The notes beneath the pieces were generated by a model, which saw only the letters and a list, made by a program, of their open reading frames with translations, did no database searches and was not told where the DNA came from. The translations under genes were made by a program, and so were the position numbers. A DNA stretch of 64,000 bases from Cyclobacteriaceae bacterium (GTDB lineage Bacteria; Bacteroidota; Bacteroidia; Cytophagales; Cyclobacteriaceae): the NCBI GenBank assembly GCA_016787645.1, contig JAEUUF010000013.1:248001-312000 (forward strand), in the 5' to 3' direction. The number at the start of each line of letters is the position of its first letter. The stretch's first letter is position 1. Of the stretch, positions 7,975 to 16,729 are shown piece by piece.

Positions 7975-9294
7975 ATGCGCTCCTTCGTTGTCATACTGCT
8001 CCTGTTTATGTCTGTGGCTGCCGTCGCCCAGCAGCTGCGGCCGATCAAGACCTATTGGGATTCTGCGAAAAGGCGCATCCATGAGGATTATTATGTCACG
8101 ATAGAGAACGACCAAATCCTGGAGGGTCCGTACAAGCGCTACTATCCCAATGGAAAGGTGGAAATGGAAGGCGCCTTCCGCGACGGGAAGCGATCAGGAA
8201 CATTCAGGGAGTTTTTTCCCAGCGGTCAACTGCAGCGGCTTATCACTTACCGCGATGGCCAGCGCCATGGTCCTGTAGAGGTCTACGATGAAAATGGTAA
8301 GCAACTTCAAAAAGGTCAGTACCAAAACAACCTGCTCGTCGACAGTGTGAAGTCGTTTTACCTCACGGGCCAGACCAAACACGAATCTTCGTTTGTCAAG
8401 GGCAAACCGGACGGTGTTCTTAAGGAGTACTATCCTTCAGGAAAAATCATGAAGGAGATCACCTACAAGAACCAGCGGCCCAACGGACTGACCACCACTT
8501 ACTACGAAGATGGCAAAGTGCAGTCCGAGGCCAACTTCAAGGATGGGATTATCAACGGGTTTTACAAGACATATTACCCCAATGGCCAGCTGGAGACAGT
8601 CTCCACGATGAAGGACGGAGAGAAGACGGGCCAGTTCAAGAACTATGACCGGGAGGGTCACCTGCTGCTGGAAGGATTTTTCACCAACGGACGGCTCACG
8701 GGTGAAAATATCGGCTACTATGTGGATGGGTCGGTTCGCCACCGTTACCAGTACGCCGATGGTGCCAAGGTGGGTACGAATTTTCAATACTATCCTAACG
8801 GAAAAGTAAGAGTACGCGAAGTGGTCTCACCTAGCCGTACCGATCTTAAGGAAGAGGCCTTTCGGTCAGACGGGACCGCTTCTTATGAAAAGAATTTCAG
8901 GAAACAGAAGCCACAGGGAACCTGGGTCTACTATTACGCCGACGGGAAGTCAGACAGTCTGCGGGAGAACTACCAGAATGGCAAGCTTCACGGCACACGC
9001 ACTTTATATTATAGAGAAGGGGGCAAGAAACTGGTCGAGGAATATCAATTCAACCTGATCACAGGAACAGTTACGAACTACTATGAAAACGGTAAGCCAT
9101 CGATGGTAGAAGAATACCGCGCCAGCCGTCCACACGGCCCTCACACCGCCTATTATCCCAACGGCCAGGTGAAAGAACAAGGCGAATTCGTAGCCGGGAA
9201 GAAGCACAAAACGTGGACTGAGTACGATGAGCAGGGCAAGGTGACCAAGACGTACGTCTTCCAGGCCGGGATCCTGATCGAGGATAAAAAGTAA
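7975..9294 (+). CDS. Secreted YwqK/MORN-like repeat protein
   Basis: 439 aa with a signal peptide (MRSFVVILLLFMSVAAVAQQ). The remainder is about fifteen or more imperfect ~23-residue repeats of the form G-x-x-x-x-Y-Y-x-x-G-K (for example GPYKRYYPNGKVEMEG, GFYKTYYPNGQLETVS), i.e. the MORN-like repeat of the YwqK antitoxin family. In Bacteroidota such proteins are usually annotated as toxin-antitoxin system YwqK family antitoxins, but here there is a signal peptide and no toxin neighbour, so an antitoxin role is not supported. It is more likely a periplasmic or surface beta-repeat protein. The start at 7975 is chosen for the signal peptide and the adjacent -7 element. Confidence 0.85.
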   Translation: MRSFVVILLLFMSVAAVAQQLRPIKTYWDSAKRRIHEDYYVTIENDQILEGPYKRYYPNGKVEMEGAFRDGKRSGTFREFFPSGQLQRLITYRDGQRHGPVEVYDENGKQLQKGQYQNNLLVDSVKSFYLTGQTKHESSFVKGKPDGVLKEYYPSGKIMKEITYKNQRPNGLTTTYYEDGKVQSEANFKDGIINGFYKTYYPNGQLETVSTMKDGEKTGQFKNYDREGHLLLEGFFTNGRLTGENIGYYVDGSVRHRYQYADGAKVGTNFQYYPNGKVRVREVVSPSRTDLKEEAFRSDGTASYEKNFRKQKPQGTWVYYYADGKSDSLRENYQNGKLHGTRTLYYREGGKKLVEEYQFNLITGTVTNYYENGKPSMVEEYRASRPHGPHTAYYPNGQVKEQGEFVAGKKHKTWTEYDEQGKVTKTYVFQAGILIEDKK

Positions 9295-9514
9295 TAAAGC
9301 TTAACGCAGGCAATTACCTCAAGTCCCCTCTCCGCGGAACTTCCCGCCATTGCGTCCTCGCGGTGAATACCCACTCACTCCGCCAGGCAGGGACGGCCAG
9401 GATGTACCAGACTGCACGTCCTAAAAAAAACTTCACGCTCTCCCTCAACTATCATTTCAAATTCGGAGTTTCGCGTCGATATTTCGATGTAGTCAAAATC
9501 TCTTATCTATTGCC

Positions 9515-10450
9515 ATGGCAGCGATCAAGGAAACCAATTTCAAATTCCCAGGCCAAACGGGCTTCTACCGAGGCAAAGTCCGGGATGTCTACTACTTCGG
9601 CGACCGTATGGTGATGGTGGCCACGGACCGAATCTCCGCTTTTGACGTGGTACTTCCCCGTGCCATCGATGACAAAGGGAGGGTGTTGAACCAAATCGCG
9701 GCCATTAATTTGGAGGCGACCAAGTCGCTGGTGCCGAACTGGGTGCAGGCCGTGCCCGATCCGAACGTAACCGTGGGTTTCCGCTGTGAGACTTTTCCCG
9801 TGGAGATGGTGGTCCGCGGTTATTTGTCGGGACACGCTGCACGCGAATACAAGGCAGACAAGCGCAGTGTTTGCGGTGTACCGTTGCCCGACGGACTTCG
9901 CGAAAGCGACCCGCTCCCCCAGCCCATCATCACGCCAACCACCAAGGCCAAAGTCGGGCACGATGAAGATATTTCCCGTGAAGAAATCCTTCGGCGGAAA
10001 CTGATCAGTGAAGAAGACTACAGTGCCCTGGAACGCTACGCACTGGCGCTGTTCAAGAAAGGTACCGAGTTGGCGGCAGCGCGCGGACTTATTCTCGTGG
10101 ATACTAAGTATGAGTTTGGTAAGCACAATGGTACGATCTATCTGATCGACGAGGTACACACCCCTGACTCGTCCCGTTATTTCTATCGCGAGGGTTACGA
10201 CTCGCGGCAGGCCAAGGGAGAACCGCAAAAGCAGCTGTCGAAAGAGTTTGTTCGGCAATGGCTCATTGAGAACAATTTCCAGGGAAAAGAGGGGCAACGG
10301 GTACCTGAAATGACGGATGCGATTGTGGCCTCCATTGCAGACCGGTATCGCGAGTTGTACCAACAAATGACCGGCGCTCGGCTGGAGCCTTTGCCCGATC
10401 AAAATATTTTGGAACGAATTGAGCGGAACATCGTTAATTACCTAAAATGA
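9515..10450 (+). CDS. purC: Phosphoribosylaminoimidazole-succinocarboxamide synthase
   Basis: 311 aa, the size of the longer (yeast-like) PurC form. Motifs: [10 protein letters not shown] near residue 20, [29 protein letters not shown], and LVDTKYEFG followed by [13 protein letters not shown] for ATP/metal binding. It catalyses SAICAR formation in de novo purine synthesis. It stands alone from other pur genes. The next ORF (STAS protein) starts 31 nt after its stop, so the two may be co-transcribed. Confidence 0.95.
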   Translation: MAAIKETNFKFPGQTGFYRGKVRDVYYFGDRMVMVATDRISAFDVVLPRAIDDKGRVLNQIAAINLEATKSLVPNWVQAVPDPNVTVGFRCETFPVEMVVRGYLSGHAAREYKADKRSVCGVPLPDGLRESDPLPQPIITPTTKAKVGHDEDISREEILRRKLISEEDYSALERYALALFKKGTELAAARGLILVDTKYEFGKHNGTIYLIDEVHTPDSSRYFYREGYDSRQAKGEPQKQLSKEFVRQWLIENNFQGKEGQRVPEMTDAIVASIADRYRELYQQMTGARLEPLPDQNILERIERNIVNYLK

Positions 10451-10481
10451 AGTAATTTTGAGCCCTTCAATACTCCGCCAG

Positions 10482-10856
10482 ATGAAATATACGATCGACA
10501 AACAGGAAAAGTACAGCCTGCTGCGCCTGCATGAGGAAAAGCTGGATTCCAGCGTGGCTCCTTCCCTGAAGTCCGAGCTCATCACCCTCCATGCAGAAGG
10601 CATCAAAAACATCATCCTGGACCTTGGCGAAGTAAAATACACCGACAGCTCCGGCCTGAGCGCCCTGCTGGTTGGTAACCGGATTCTACAGGAAGACGGC
10701 GGCGTGTTCATCCTCTCCAATCTCTCCGACCATACCGGCAAACTCATCAAGATTTCCCAGCTCGACAGCGTGCTCCACATAGTTCCGTCTGTGCAAGAAG
10801 CCGTGGATGCGGTGTTCATGCATGAGATTGAGAAAGACATGAAAGAGGGGGAGTGA
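10482..10856 (+). CDS. STAS-domain protein (anti-sigma factor antagonist-like)
   Basis: 124 aa, a single STAS domain. The phosphorylatable-serine region is present as VKYTDSSGLSALLVGN. In SpoIIAA-like proteins a Ser at this site is phosphorylated by a partner kinase. No anti-sigma kinase or phosphatase gene adjoins it. ATG at 10482 is preferred over an upstream in-frame TTG at 10458 because homology to the domain begins at MKYTIDKQEKY. In Cytophagales the gene is commonly next to RNase Z, as here. Confidence 0.88.
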   Translation: MKYTIDKQEKYSLLRLHEEKLDSSVAPSLKSELITLHAEGIKNIILDLGEVKYTDSSGLSALLVGNRILQEDGGVFILSNLSDHTGKLIKISQLDSVLHIVPSVQEAVDAVFMHEIEKDMKEGE

Positions 10857-10905
10857 TTCGGTGATTCGGAAATTCGATGATTCGCTGATTTGGTGATTCA
10901 ATGAC
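10854..10905. repeat. Degenerate ~8-bp tandem repeat (GTGATTCG-type)
   Basis: The stop codon of the STAS gene is itself part of the tract: six or so imperfect copies of GTGATTCG / ATGATTCG / GTGATTCA. Period and position (just behind a stop) resemble the tracts at 6361 and 22252, but the unit sequence differs. Confidence 0.7.
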
Positions 10906-10914
10906 GACTTTGAG

Positions 10915-10942
10915 AAGAGATTCCTTGCGGGGTCTCTTTTTT
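10915..10942 (+). terminator. Rho-independent-type terminator after STAS gene
   Basis: AAGAGA pairs with TCTCTT around TTCC-TTGC-GGGG, followed by TTTTTTGC. Short stem with a U-run; it ends the purC-STAS unit before the RNase Z gene. Confidence 0.6.
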
Positions 10943-10991
10943 GCTTTTAAGGAAGTAAATTGAACGAACGAGTTAGTAACCCAGTGAAAAA

Positions 10992-11912
10992 GTGTCCGAC
11001 TTCCGATTGACCATTCTCGGTTCCAGTGGTGCGCTGCCGGCGTATGGGCGATTCACTTCGGCACAGCACCTGGCGATCCGCCACCATCAATTCCTCATCG
11101 ACTGCGGCGAAGGTTGCCAGCACCAATTGCGTCGGTATGATCTCAGTCCGCAGAAGATCAATCACATTTTTATCAGCCACCTGCATGGCGATCACTACCT
11201 GGGTCTCACCGGACTGCTGTTCTCCATGCACCTTCAGCGACGCGAAAGCGACCTTCATTTGTACAGTTTCCGGGGGTTGGAAGAAATTCTCCTGGCCCAA
11301 ATGAAGCATGCACGCTCGTCACTGAATTTCAAAGTGATCCTCCACCCTCTTTCCGATGCGGGACCAGAATTAATTTTCGAAGACGATCACCTTACCGTAC
11401 AGAGTTTTCCCATGGATCACAAGATTCCCACGTGTGGATTCCTTTTTCGTGAGAAACCCCGAAGCCGTTCGCTCGACAAATCAAAACTAACCCCAGGCAT
11501 TCCCGTGGAGTTCATGAGCAAACTGCGCAGCGGGGAAGATATTATGAACGACCAAAACGAGGTGATCTACCGCAGCGACGATTACACCCTGCCGCCACGG
11601 CCATCTCGTGCCTATGCCTATTGTACCGATACTCAACCTTCAGATGGCGTACTCCCCATCATAAGCGGTGTTGACCTGCTTCATCACGAGGCAACCTTCA
11701 TGGAGGAAGAGAAGGTCAAAGCAAGGGAGACGAAGCACAGCACAGCGGCTGAAGCCGCGAAGGTTGCCCTGCAGGCCCAGGTCAGGAAACTGATCATCGG
11801 GCACTTTTCCGCCCGTTATAAAGATTTGAATGTAATGTTGAACGAGGCCCGCAACCTGTTTCCAGAAACCTATTTGGCGCAAGAAGGAGAAATCTTCGAA
11901 ATTGCCGACTGA
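10992..11912 (+). CDS. rnz: Ribonuclease Z (tRNA 3' endonuclease)
   Basis: 306 aa metallo-beta-lactamase-fold enzyme. The zinc motif HLHGDHYLGL (HxHxDH) follows FIS near residue 60, and LIDCGEGCQHQ precedes it. Later ligands include MDHKIPTCGF, a DLLHHEATF segment and IGHFSARYKD. The start is GTG at 10992, giving MSDFRLTILGSSGALPA, which is the family's N-terminus. It processes tRNA precursors. The stop overlaps the next gene's ATG (TGATG), so the transporter gene is translationally coupled. Confidence 0.95.
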   Translation: MSDFRLTILGSSGALPAYGRFTSAQHLAIRHHQFLIDCGEGCQHQLRRYDLSPQKINHIFISHLHGDHYLGLTGLLFSMHLQRRESDLHLYSFRGLEEILLAQMKHARSSLNFKVILHPLSDAGPELIFEDDHLTVQSFPMDHKIPTCGFLFREKPRSRSLDKSKLTPGIPVEFMSKLRSGEDIMNDQNEVIYRSDDYTLPPRPSRAYAYCTDTQPSDGVLPIISGVDLLHHEATFMEEEKVKARETKHSTAAEAAKVALQAQVRKLIIGHFSARYKDLNVMLNEARNLFPETYLAQEGEIFEIAD

Positions 11913-12697
11913 TGGCTCCGACCCTTGAACAAAAAAAGCACCGGCTGTTCGTCATCCTGAGTGGCATCTTTCTTACCAATGCCCTGGTGGCTGAGATGAT
12001 TGGTGTGAAGATATTCTCCGCTGAAGCTTCTGTCGGCCTGGCCCCTGCCCATCTCCCGATTCTCGGGTTCACCATGGATTTCAACCTGACTGCCGGGGTG
12101 ATTATCTGGCCCGTGGTTTTTATCACCTCTGACCTGATCAACGAGTATTTTGGCAAGCCCGGCGTGAAGCGAATCAGTTACCTCACCGCCGGACTTATCG
12201 CCTACGCTTTTCTCGTCATCTTCCTGACGATGAAGTTGCCTCCTGCCGGGTGGTGGATGGATGCCAATAACACAGACAGTTCAGGAAATTATTTTAACAT
12301 CGATTTCGCCTTCAACAAGATTTTCGGCCAGGGTCAGCGCATTATCCTCGGGTCATTGAGCGCCTTCCTCATCGGTCAGCTCACGGACGTCTTCGTCTTT
12401 CAGCGGCTGAAAAAAATTACTGGCCCCAAAATGTTGTGGATGCGTGCTACCGGTTCCACAGTCGTGTCACAATTCATTGACAGTTTCGTCGTGCTCTTTA
12501 TTGCTTTTGCCGGCACTTTCTCCGCGAAACAAATCCTCGCCATCGGGATTACGAACTACATTTATAAGTTCCTCGTGGCAATCCTGCTGACGCCACTGAT
12601 CTATCTCGGGCACAATATCATTGACAAATACCTGGGGAAAGAACATGCCCTTCGCATGTCGGACGAAGCCACGGCACAGAGTCAGAATTTCTTATGA
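11912..12697 (+). CDS. yhhQ: Queuosine precursor transporter (YhhQ / DUF165 family)
   Basis: 261 aa integral membrane protein with about six to seven hydrophobic segments. The conserved family segments VFITSDLINEYFG and RATGSTVVSQFIDSFVV are present. The family imports queuosine precursors (preQ0/preQ1) for tRNA modification. It is coupled to rnz. It ends convergently with the SpoU gene, whose stop codon overlaps its own by 6 nt (12692-12697). Confidence 0.88.
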   Translation: MAPTLEQKKHRLFVILSGIFLTNALVAEMIGVKIFSAEASVGLAPAHLPILGFTMDFNLTAGVIIWPVVFITSDLINEYFGKPGVKRISYLTAGLIAYAFLVIFLTMKLPPAGWWMDANNTDSSGNYFNIDFAFNKIFGQGQRIILGSLSAFLIGQLTDVFVFQRLKKITGPKMLWMRATGSTVVSQFIDSFVVLFIAFAGTFSAKQILAIGITNYIYKFLVAILLTPLIYLGHNIIDKYLGKEHALRMSDEATAQSQNFL

Positions 12698-13429
12698 CTT
12701 CCTGCGGAGGTTATCGAGGATCACGGCGGTTGCCACGGAGGCATTAAGTGACTCCGCCTTGCCGTAGCGGGGAATGGTGACCCGATGGGTGACCAGCTTT
12801 TCCACCGCAGGCGAAATGCCTTTCGACTCGTTCCCAATTACCAACAGTCCGGCCTTTCCAAACTCAGTGGCATGAACATCCTTCCCATCCAGGAACGCCC
12901 CATACACCGGTATCCCCGGCGACCGTAACCAATCGCCCAGGGCTGCGTAATGAACGGTAACGCGAAGAAAGGAACCCATGGTGGAATTGATGACTTTGGG
13001 ACTGTAGACATCGGTAGTCTCTGGTGAAGCGATGATTAAACCAATGCCATACCAATCGGCCGTACGTATGATTGTTCCGAGGTTACCCGGATCACGAATA
13101 TCATCGAGCACCAGGGTGAAGGTGTCCGTGGGGATGCCTTTGAATGAGCTCGGTTTCATGCGGACCACCGCAAGGGCGGCGCTGTTTGCTTCAACGGAAC
13201 CGATGGCCGTGAGCTCCTTTTCGGAAGTCTCAACAACTTCAACAGCTTTTCGGGCATGTTTCGCCTCCTGGAGGAAACTCGGGGTTGCACATAACAGCTC
13301 AACCCGGTAGTCGGAGGCCAGCACTTCGTTCACGGTCTTCGCGCCCTGCACGAGAAAGCATTGCTCCGCGAGTCGGTATTTCTTTACTTGCAACGATTTG
13401 ATGAAGCGTACCTTTGTTTTGGAGATCAT
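12692..13429 (-). CDS. TrmH/SpoU-family RNA 2'-O-methyltransferase
   Basis: 245 aa from ATG at 13429 (MISKTKVRFIKSLQVKKYR). The N-terminal substrate-binding part carries FLVQGAKTVNEVL. The SPOUT knot motifs are LVLDDIRDPGNLGTIIRTAD (motif 1), IGNESKGIS (motif 2) and VTIPRYGKAESLNASVATAV (motif 3). An rRNA or tRNA ribose methyltransferase using SAM. The start lies inside the first codons of the divergently oriented tamL gene, so the two 5' ends overlap head-to-head by ~30 nt. Confidence 0.92.
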   Translation of the reverse strand: MISKTKVRFIKSLQVKKYRLAEQCFLVQGAKTVNEVLASDYRVELLCATPSFLQEAKHARKAVEVVETSEKELTAIGSVEANSAALAVVRMKPSSFKGIPTDTFTLVLDDIRDPGNLGTIIRTADWYGIGLIIASPETTDVYSPKVINSTMGSFLRVTVHYAALGDWLRSPGIPVYGAFLDGKDVHATEFGKAGLLVIGNESKGISPAVEKLVTHRVTIPRYGKAESLNASVATAVILDNLRRKS

Positions 13430-15929
13430 TCGAACAACCCTCAAGGGGAAAGTTACCAAAATTTCGGTTGGGCTTTGTGCTGGCCTGCTGTTGAGCGGGT
13501 GTGTCGGAACGAAGTACCTCAAGGATGACGAGAAGCTCCTCTTCAAGCAATCGATAGAAACACCCAAAGGTTTTGACCGGACCGGGCTTCGCGACATTTA
13601 TGTACAGAAGTCAAACCGGCGCTTCCTGGGATTGCCGATCAACACGCTTACCTGGATGTACTATTGGGGGTTGTCTCATTTCGAAAAAGAGCATTCCTGG
13701 TTCATTCACAGTAAGAATGACTTCATCCGGAAAAAAGAAAAGAAAGAAAAGAAATTTGATGCCAAGATCGCTGCCGCAAAATCCGACCGGAAGAAATCCA
13801 ATCTTCAATTTCGCAAGCAGCGGAAAATGGATGACATCAATCTGAAAATAGAAAACGGAAACCTGCCCATGCAATGGGGCGAAAAGGTTTCTGTTTACGA
13901 TTCCGCGGCCGTCACCGAATCCATCCAGAAGATTACCTCGCTGGCGTTTAACCGGGGTTACTTCAAAGCACGTACCCGCGCGGAAGTGACGGAGAAAAAG
14001 AAACGGATTACGGTCGTGTACCACTTGTTCACCGGCCTGCCCTTTACATACGACACGATTATCTATCGGGTACCCGATTCGGCGATGCATGCCATCTTAA
14101 TCAAATCGCTTCCCAACGCCAAGATTCATCAAGGTGAGCGCTATGACCAAAAGACCCTCGGCAACGAGCGCGACCGGCTCGACATCCTGATGAAGGATCA
14201 CGGTTACTACGATTTCAGCAAACAGTATGTCGATTTCCAGGTGGACACGACCTATGGTCATCACTATGGCATCGCGGTGCAGATTTCCATTTCTGATCCC
14301 GCCAACCGGGCGGCGCACAAGACGTTCACCATCGATTCAGTACGGTTTCGGACGGATGCCGGCGTTGCCGATCGTGCGGGGAAACGTCAATCGGTCATGT
14401 ACAAGGGCATCCGCTTCAATTACCTCGTCGATGAATACAGCAAGCGCATCCTGGCCCAACGTGTCTTCCTCAAAAACGACAGTCTCTACAGCCGGGAAAA
14501 TACCTTTGCGACCCAGCGGCAGCTGGCCAACCTGGACATCTTCAAGTTTGTGAACATCAACTACGACACCAGCGGGGGAAAGTTCATCGCCAACATCTTT
14601 GCCAGCCCGCTCAACCGGTATTCGTGGACCAATGAGGCCGGCGTAACGGTGACCCAGGGCTTTCCGGGTCCCTATTATAGCCTGAGTTTCAAGAAGAGAA
14701 ACATCTTCCAGGGGCTGGAGATTTTTGAACTTAACGGTCGCTACGGATTTGAAGGTGTGGCCGGCGCTACCGACCTGGGCGGCGTGTATAAAAGCACAGA
14801 AGCCAACGTCAACGTATCGGTAACCTTCCCCCAGTTTCTCCTCCCCCTTGGCAAGCGGGCCGACGATCTTGGACGGGTGAACCCGAAAACAAAACTACTC
14901 ATCGGTTATACCTACACCGATCGACCCGAATACCAACGGTCCAACGTGACGTTTTCCAATACGTACACGTGGGAAAACAAACGGACCACCCTGTATTCCT
15001 TTACCCTCACCAATCTCCAGGTGATTCAATCCACCCTCGATCCCGCGTTTGATCAGTTGCTCACCGACCTGCAAACCAAGCAAGGCAACAACCTGAAGAA
15101 TTCATTCAAGCCTTCGTTGGTGAGTTCGATGATTTTCTCCATGACCTGGAATCCCCAGAACTACGGCAACCAGGAACGAAGCTCCTACTTCCTGCGTATC
15201 CAGGCAGAGAGCGGCGGAACGTTGTTCAACTTCTACACCCCGGATTACGCCATCAGCCGCGGGCTGGAGATCTATAAGTACCTGCGCCTGGGCGTTGATT
15301 TCCGGCGGAACAAGGTGATTGACAAGAATACTTCAGTGGCTTTTCGTTTTAATTCCGGTGTTGCCTATGCCTATGGTGATAACAAGTCGCTGCCCTACGA
15401 GAAATACTGGTTCGTAGGAGGCAGTAACAGCGTGCGAGCCTGGCGCCCGCGTCGTTTGGGTATCGGGTCGGCACCTCCTCCAATTAATCCCGATCCTAGT
15501 TCTTCGGGTGTCTTCAATTACCAGTACGAGCGTCCCGGTGAGATCATGCTGGAAGGAAGTGTCGAATGGCGAAAGAAGTTATTCGGCTTCGTCAATGGCG
15601 CCCTATTCATTGATGCGGGTAACGTCTGGACATTCGCGCAGAGTGCACCCGCCAATCCTTCGGAACCGACCACCGCACCCTGGGCAGGTGATGGAAACAC
15701 GAAATTCTATTTCGACTCTTTTTATAAGGAAATTGCCGTGGGCACCGGGTTTGGTCTTCGCTTTGATTTCTCCTTCCTAGTCCTTCGACTGGATGTGGGT
15801 ATTAAAGTATGGGATCCTGCGCGGAAGGTGGGAGATCGTTTTGTGCTTGGCAATTTCCGATTCACGGGACCGTATGATGCCAATCGGGAGCCGGTCATTT
15901 ATAACATTGGGATAGGGTACCCTTTCTAG
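13401..15929 (+). CDS. tamL: BamA/TamA-family outer-membrane lipoprotein (TamL-like)
   Basis: About 842 aa. N-terminal signal with lipobox GLLLSGC (Cys near residue 34) indicates a lipoprotein. A charged linker and POTRA-like segments follow (~150-400; GRYFKARTRAEVTEKKKRI-like, then QRQLANLDIFKFVNINYD). The C-terminal ~450 residues form an Omp85 16-strand barrel with WFVGGSNSVRAWRPRRLG (the conserved VRGW/R-G-type loop) and the final YNIGIGYPF. Lipidated TamA homologues (TamL) are characteristic of Bacteroidota and act in envelope biogenesis. Candidate starts are TTG at 13398 and ATG at 13401; both overlap the SpoU gene's 5' end. TamB is not seen next to it. Confidence 0.88.
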   Translation: MKRTFVLEIIRTTLKGKVTKISVGLCAGLLLSGCVGTKYLKDDEKLLFKQSIETPKGFDRTGLRDIYVQKSNRRFLGLPINTLTWMYYWGLSHFEKEHSWFIHSKNDFIRKKEKKEKKFDAKIAAAKSDRKKSNLQFRKQRKMDDINLKIENGNLPMQWGEKVSVYDSAAVTESIQKITSLAFNRGYFKARTRAEVTEKKKRITVVYHLFTGLPFTYDTIIYRVPDSAMHAILIKSLPNAKIHQGERYDQKTLGNERDRLDILMKDHGYYDFSKQYVDFQVDTTYGHHYGIAVQISISDPANRAAHKTFTIDSVRFRTDAGVADRAGKRQSVMYKGIRFNYLVDEYSKRILAQRVFLKNDSLYSRENTFATQRQLANLDIFKFVNINYDTSGGKFIANIFASPLNRYSWTNEAGVTVTQGFPGPYYSLSFKKRNIFQGLEIFELNGRYGFEGVAGATDLGGVYKSTEANVNVSVTFPQFLLPLGKRADDLGRVNPKTKLLIGYTYTDRPEYQRSNVTFSNTYTWENKRTTLYSFTLTNLQVIQSTLDPAFDQLLTDLQTKQGNNLKNSFKPSLVSSMIFSMTWNPQNYGNQERSSYFLRIQAESGGTLFNFYTPDYAISRGLEIYKYLRLGVDFRRNKVIDKNTSVAFRFNSGVAYAYGDNKSLPYEKYWFVGGSNSVRAWRPRRLGIGSAPPPINPDPSSSGVFNYQYERPGEIMLEGSVEWRKKLFGFVNGALFIDAGNVWTFAQSAPANPSEPTTAPWAGDGNTKFYFDSFYKEIAVGTGFGLRFDFSFLVLRLDVGIKVWDPARKVGDRFVLGNFRFTGPYDANREPVIYNIGIGYPF

Positions 15930-15944
15930 TGGCTGGTGGAAGGA

Positions 15945-16718
15945 GCCCCATCGGGGCGATATTTTGATTGCCCGGGGCTTTAGCCCGGGGATTGGATGAA
16001 GTGATAACTGAGGGCCACAGGAACATTGCCTCGATCTTCTCACTCGACTGGCCCGCACCGATGATCCGCAGGCAACCTGCGCGCCCGAAAATGTCGTCAC
16101 CCAAAGTTCAGATGCAAACATGAACACCGGACCCGACTATTCTAACCATGTCTCTACAGCCCCAGTGGGGCGACATGTTGATTGCCCCGGGCTTTAGCCC
16201 GGGGGATTGGTTGAAGTGATAATTGAGGGCCACAGGAACATTGCCTCGATCTTCTCACTCGATTGGCCCGCACCGATGACCCGCAGGCAACCTGCGCGCC
16301 CGAAAATGTCGTCACCCCAAAGTTCAGACGCACACATTAACACCGGACCCGACTTGCCCAACCATGTCTCTACAGCCCCAGCGGGGCGACATGTTGATTG
16401 CCCCGGGCTTTAGCCCGGGGGATTGGTTGAAGTGATAATTGAGGGCCACAGGAACATTGCCTCGATCTTCTCACTCGATTGACCCGCACCGATGATCCGC
16501 AGGCAACCTGCGCGCCCGAAAATGTCGTCACCCAAAGTTCAGATGCAAACATGAACACCGGACCCGACTATTCTAACCATGTCTCTACAGCCCCAGCGGG
16601 GCGACATGTTGATTGCCCCGGGCTTTAGCCCGGGGTAGGAATAAGCCGAATGAGAGAGGGCCACAGGAACATTGCCTCGATCTTCTCACTCGATTGGCCC
16701 GCACCGATGATCCGCAGG
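15945..16718. repeat. Tandem array of a ~215-bp unit (3 full + 1 partial copy) with internal palindromes
   Basis: Units start at about 15945, 16159, 16375 and 16590 (periods 214-216 bp); the fourth stops near 16718 with an internal deletion. Each begins with a short hairpin GCCCC-nnn-GGGGC, then CCCGGGCTTTAGCCCGGG, then GAGGGCCACAGGAACATTGC, and later a third palindrome CGCAGGCAACCTGCG. The 800-bp gap 15930-16729 between the convergent tamL and E1 genes consists of nothing else. Minus-strand frames within the units look alike only because the DNA repeats; none has a plausible start or RBS. No spacers, so not CRISPR. Copies differ by scattered substitutions. Confidence 0.92.
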
Positions 16719-16729
16719 CAAGGTGCGCA

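Noticed and set aside
7780-7975. Longer N-terminus of the YwqK-like protein from ATG 7780
   Set aside because: It would translate the dispersed palindrome and place 65 residues before a clear signal peptide; a -7 element lies just before 7975.
9363-9614. 83-aa plus-strand ORF before purC
   Set aside because: Overlaps purC in another frame, no motif; the gap 9295-9514 shows no other supported feature.
15945-16718. CRISPR array
   Set aside because: Units of ~215 bp repeat over their whole length with no unique spacers, and no cas genes nearby.
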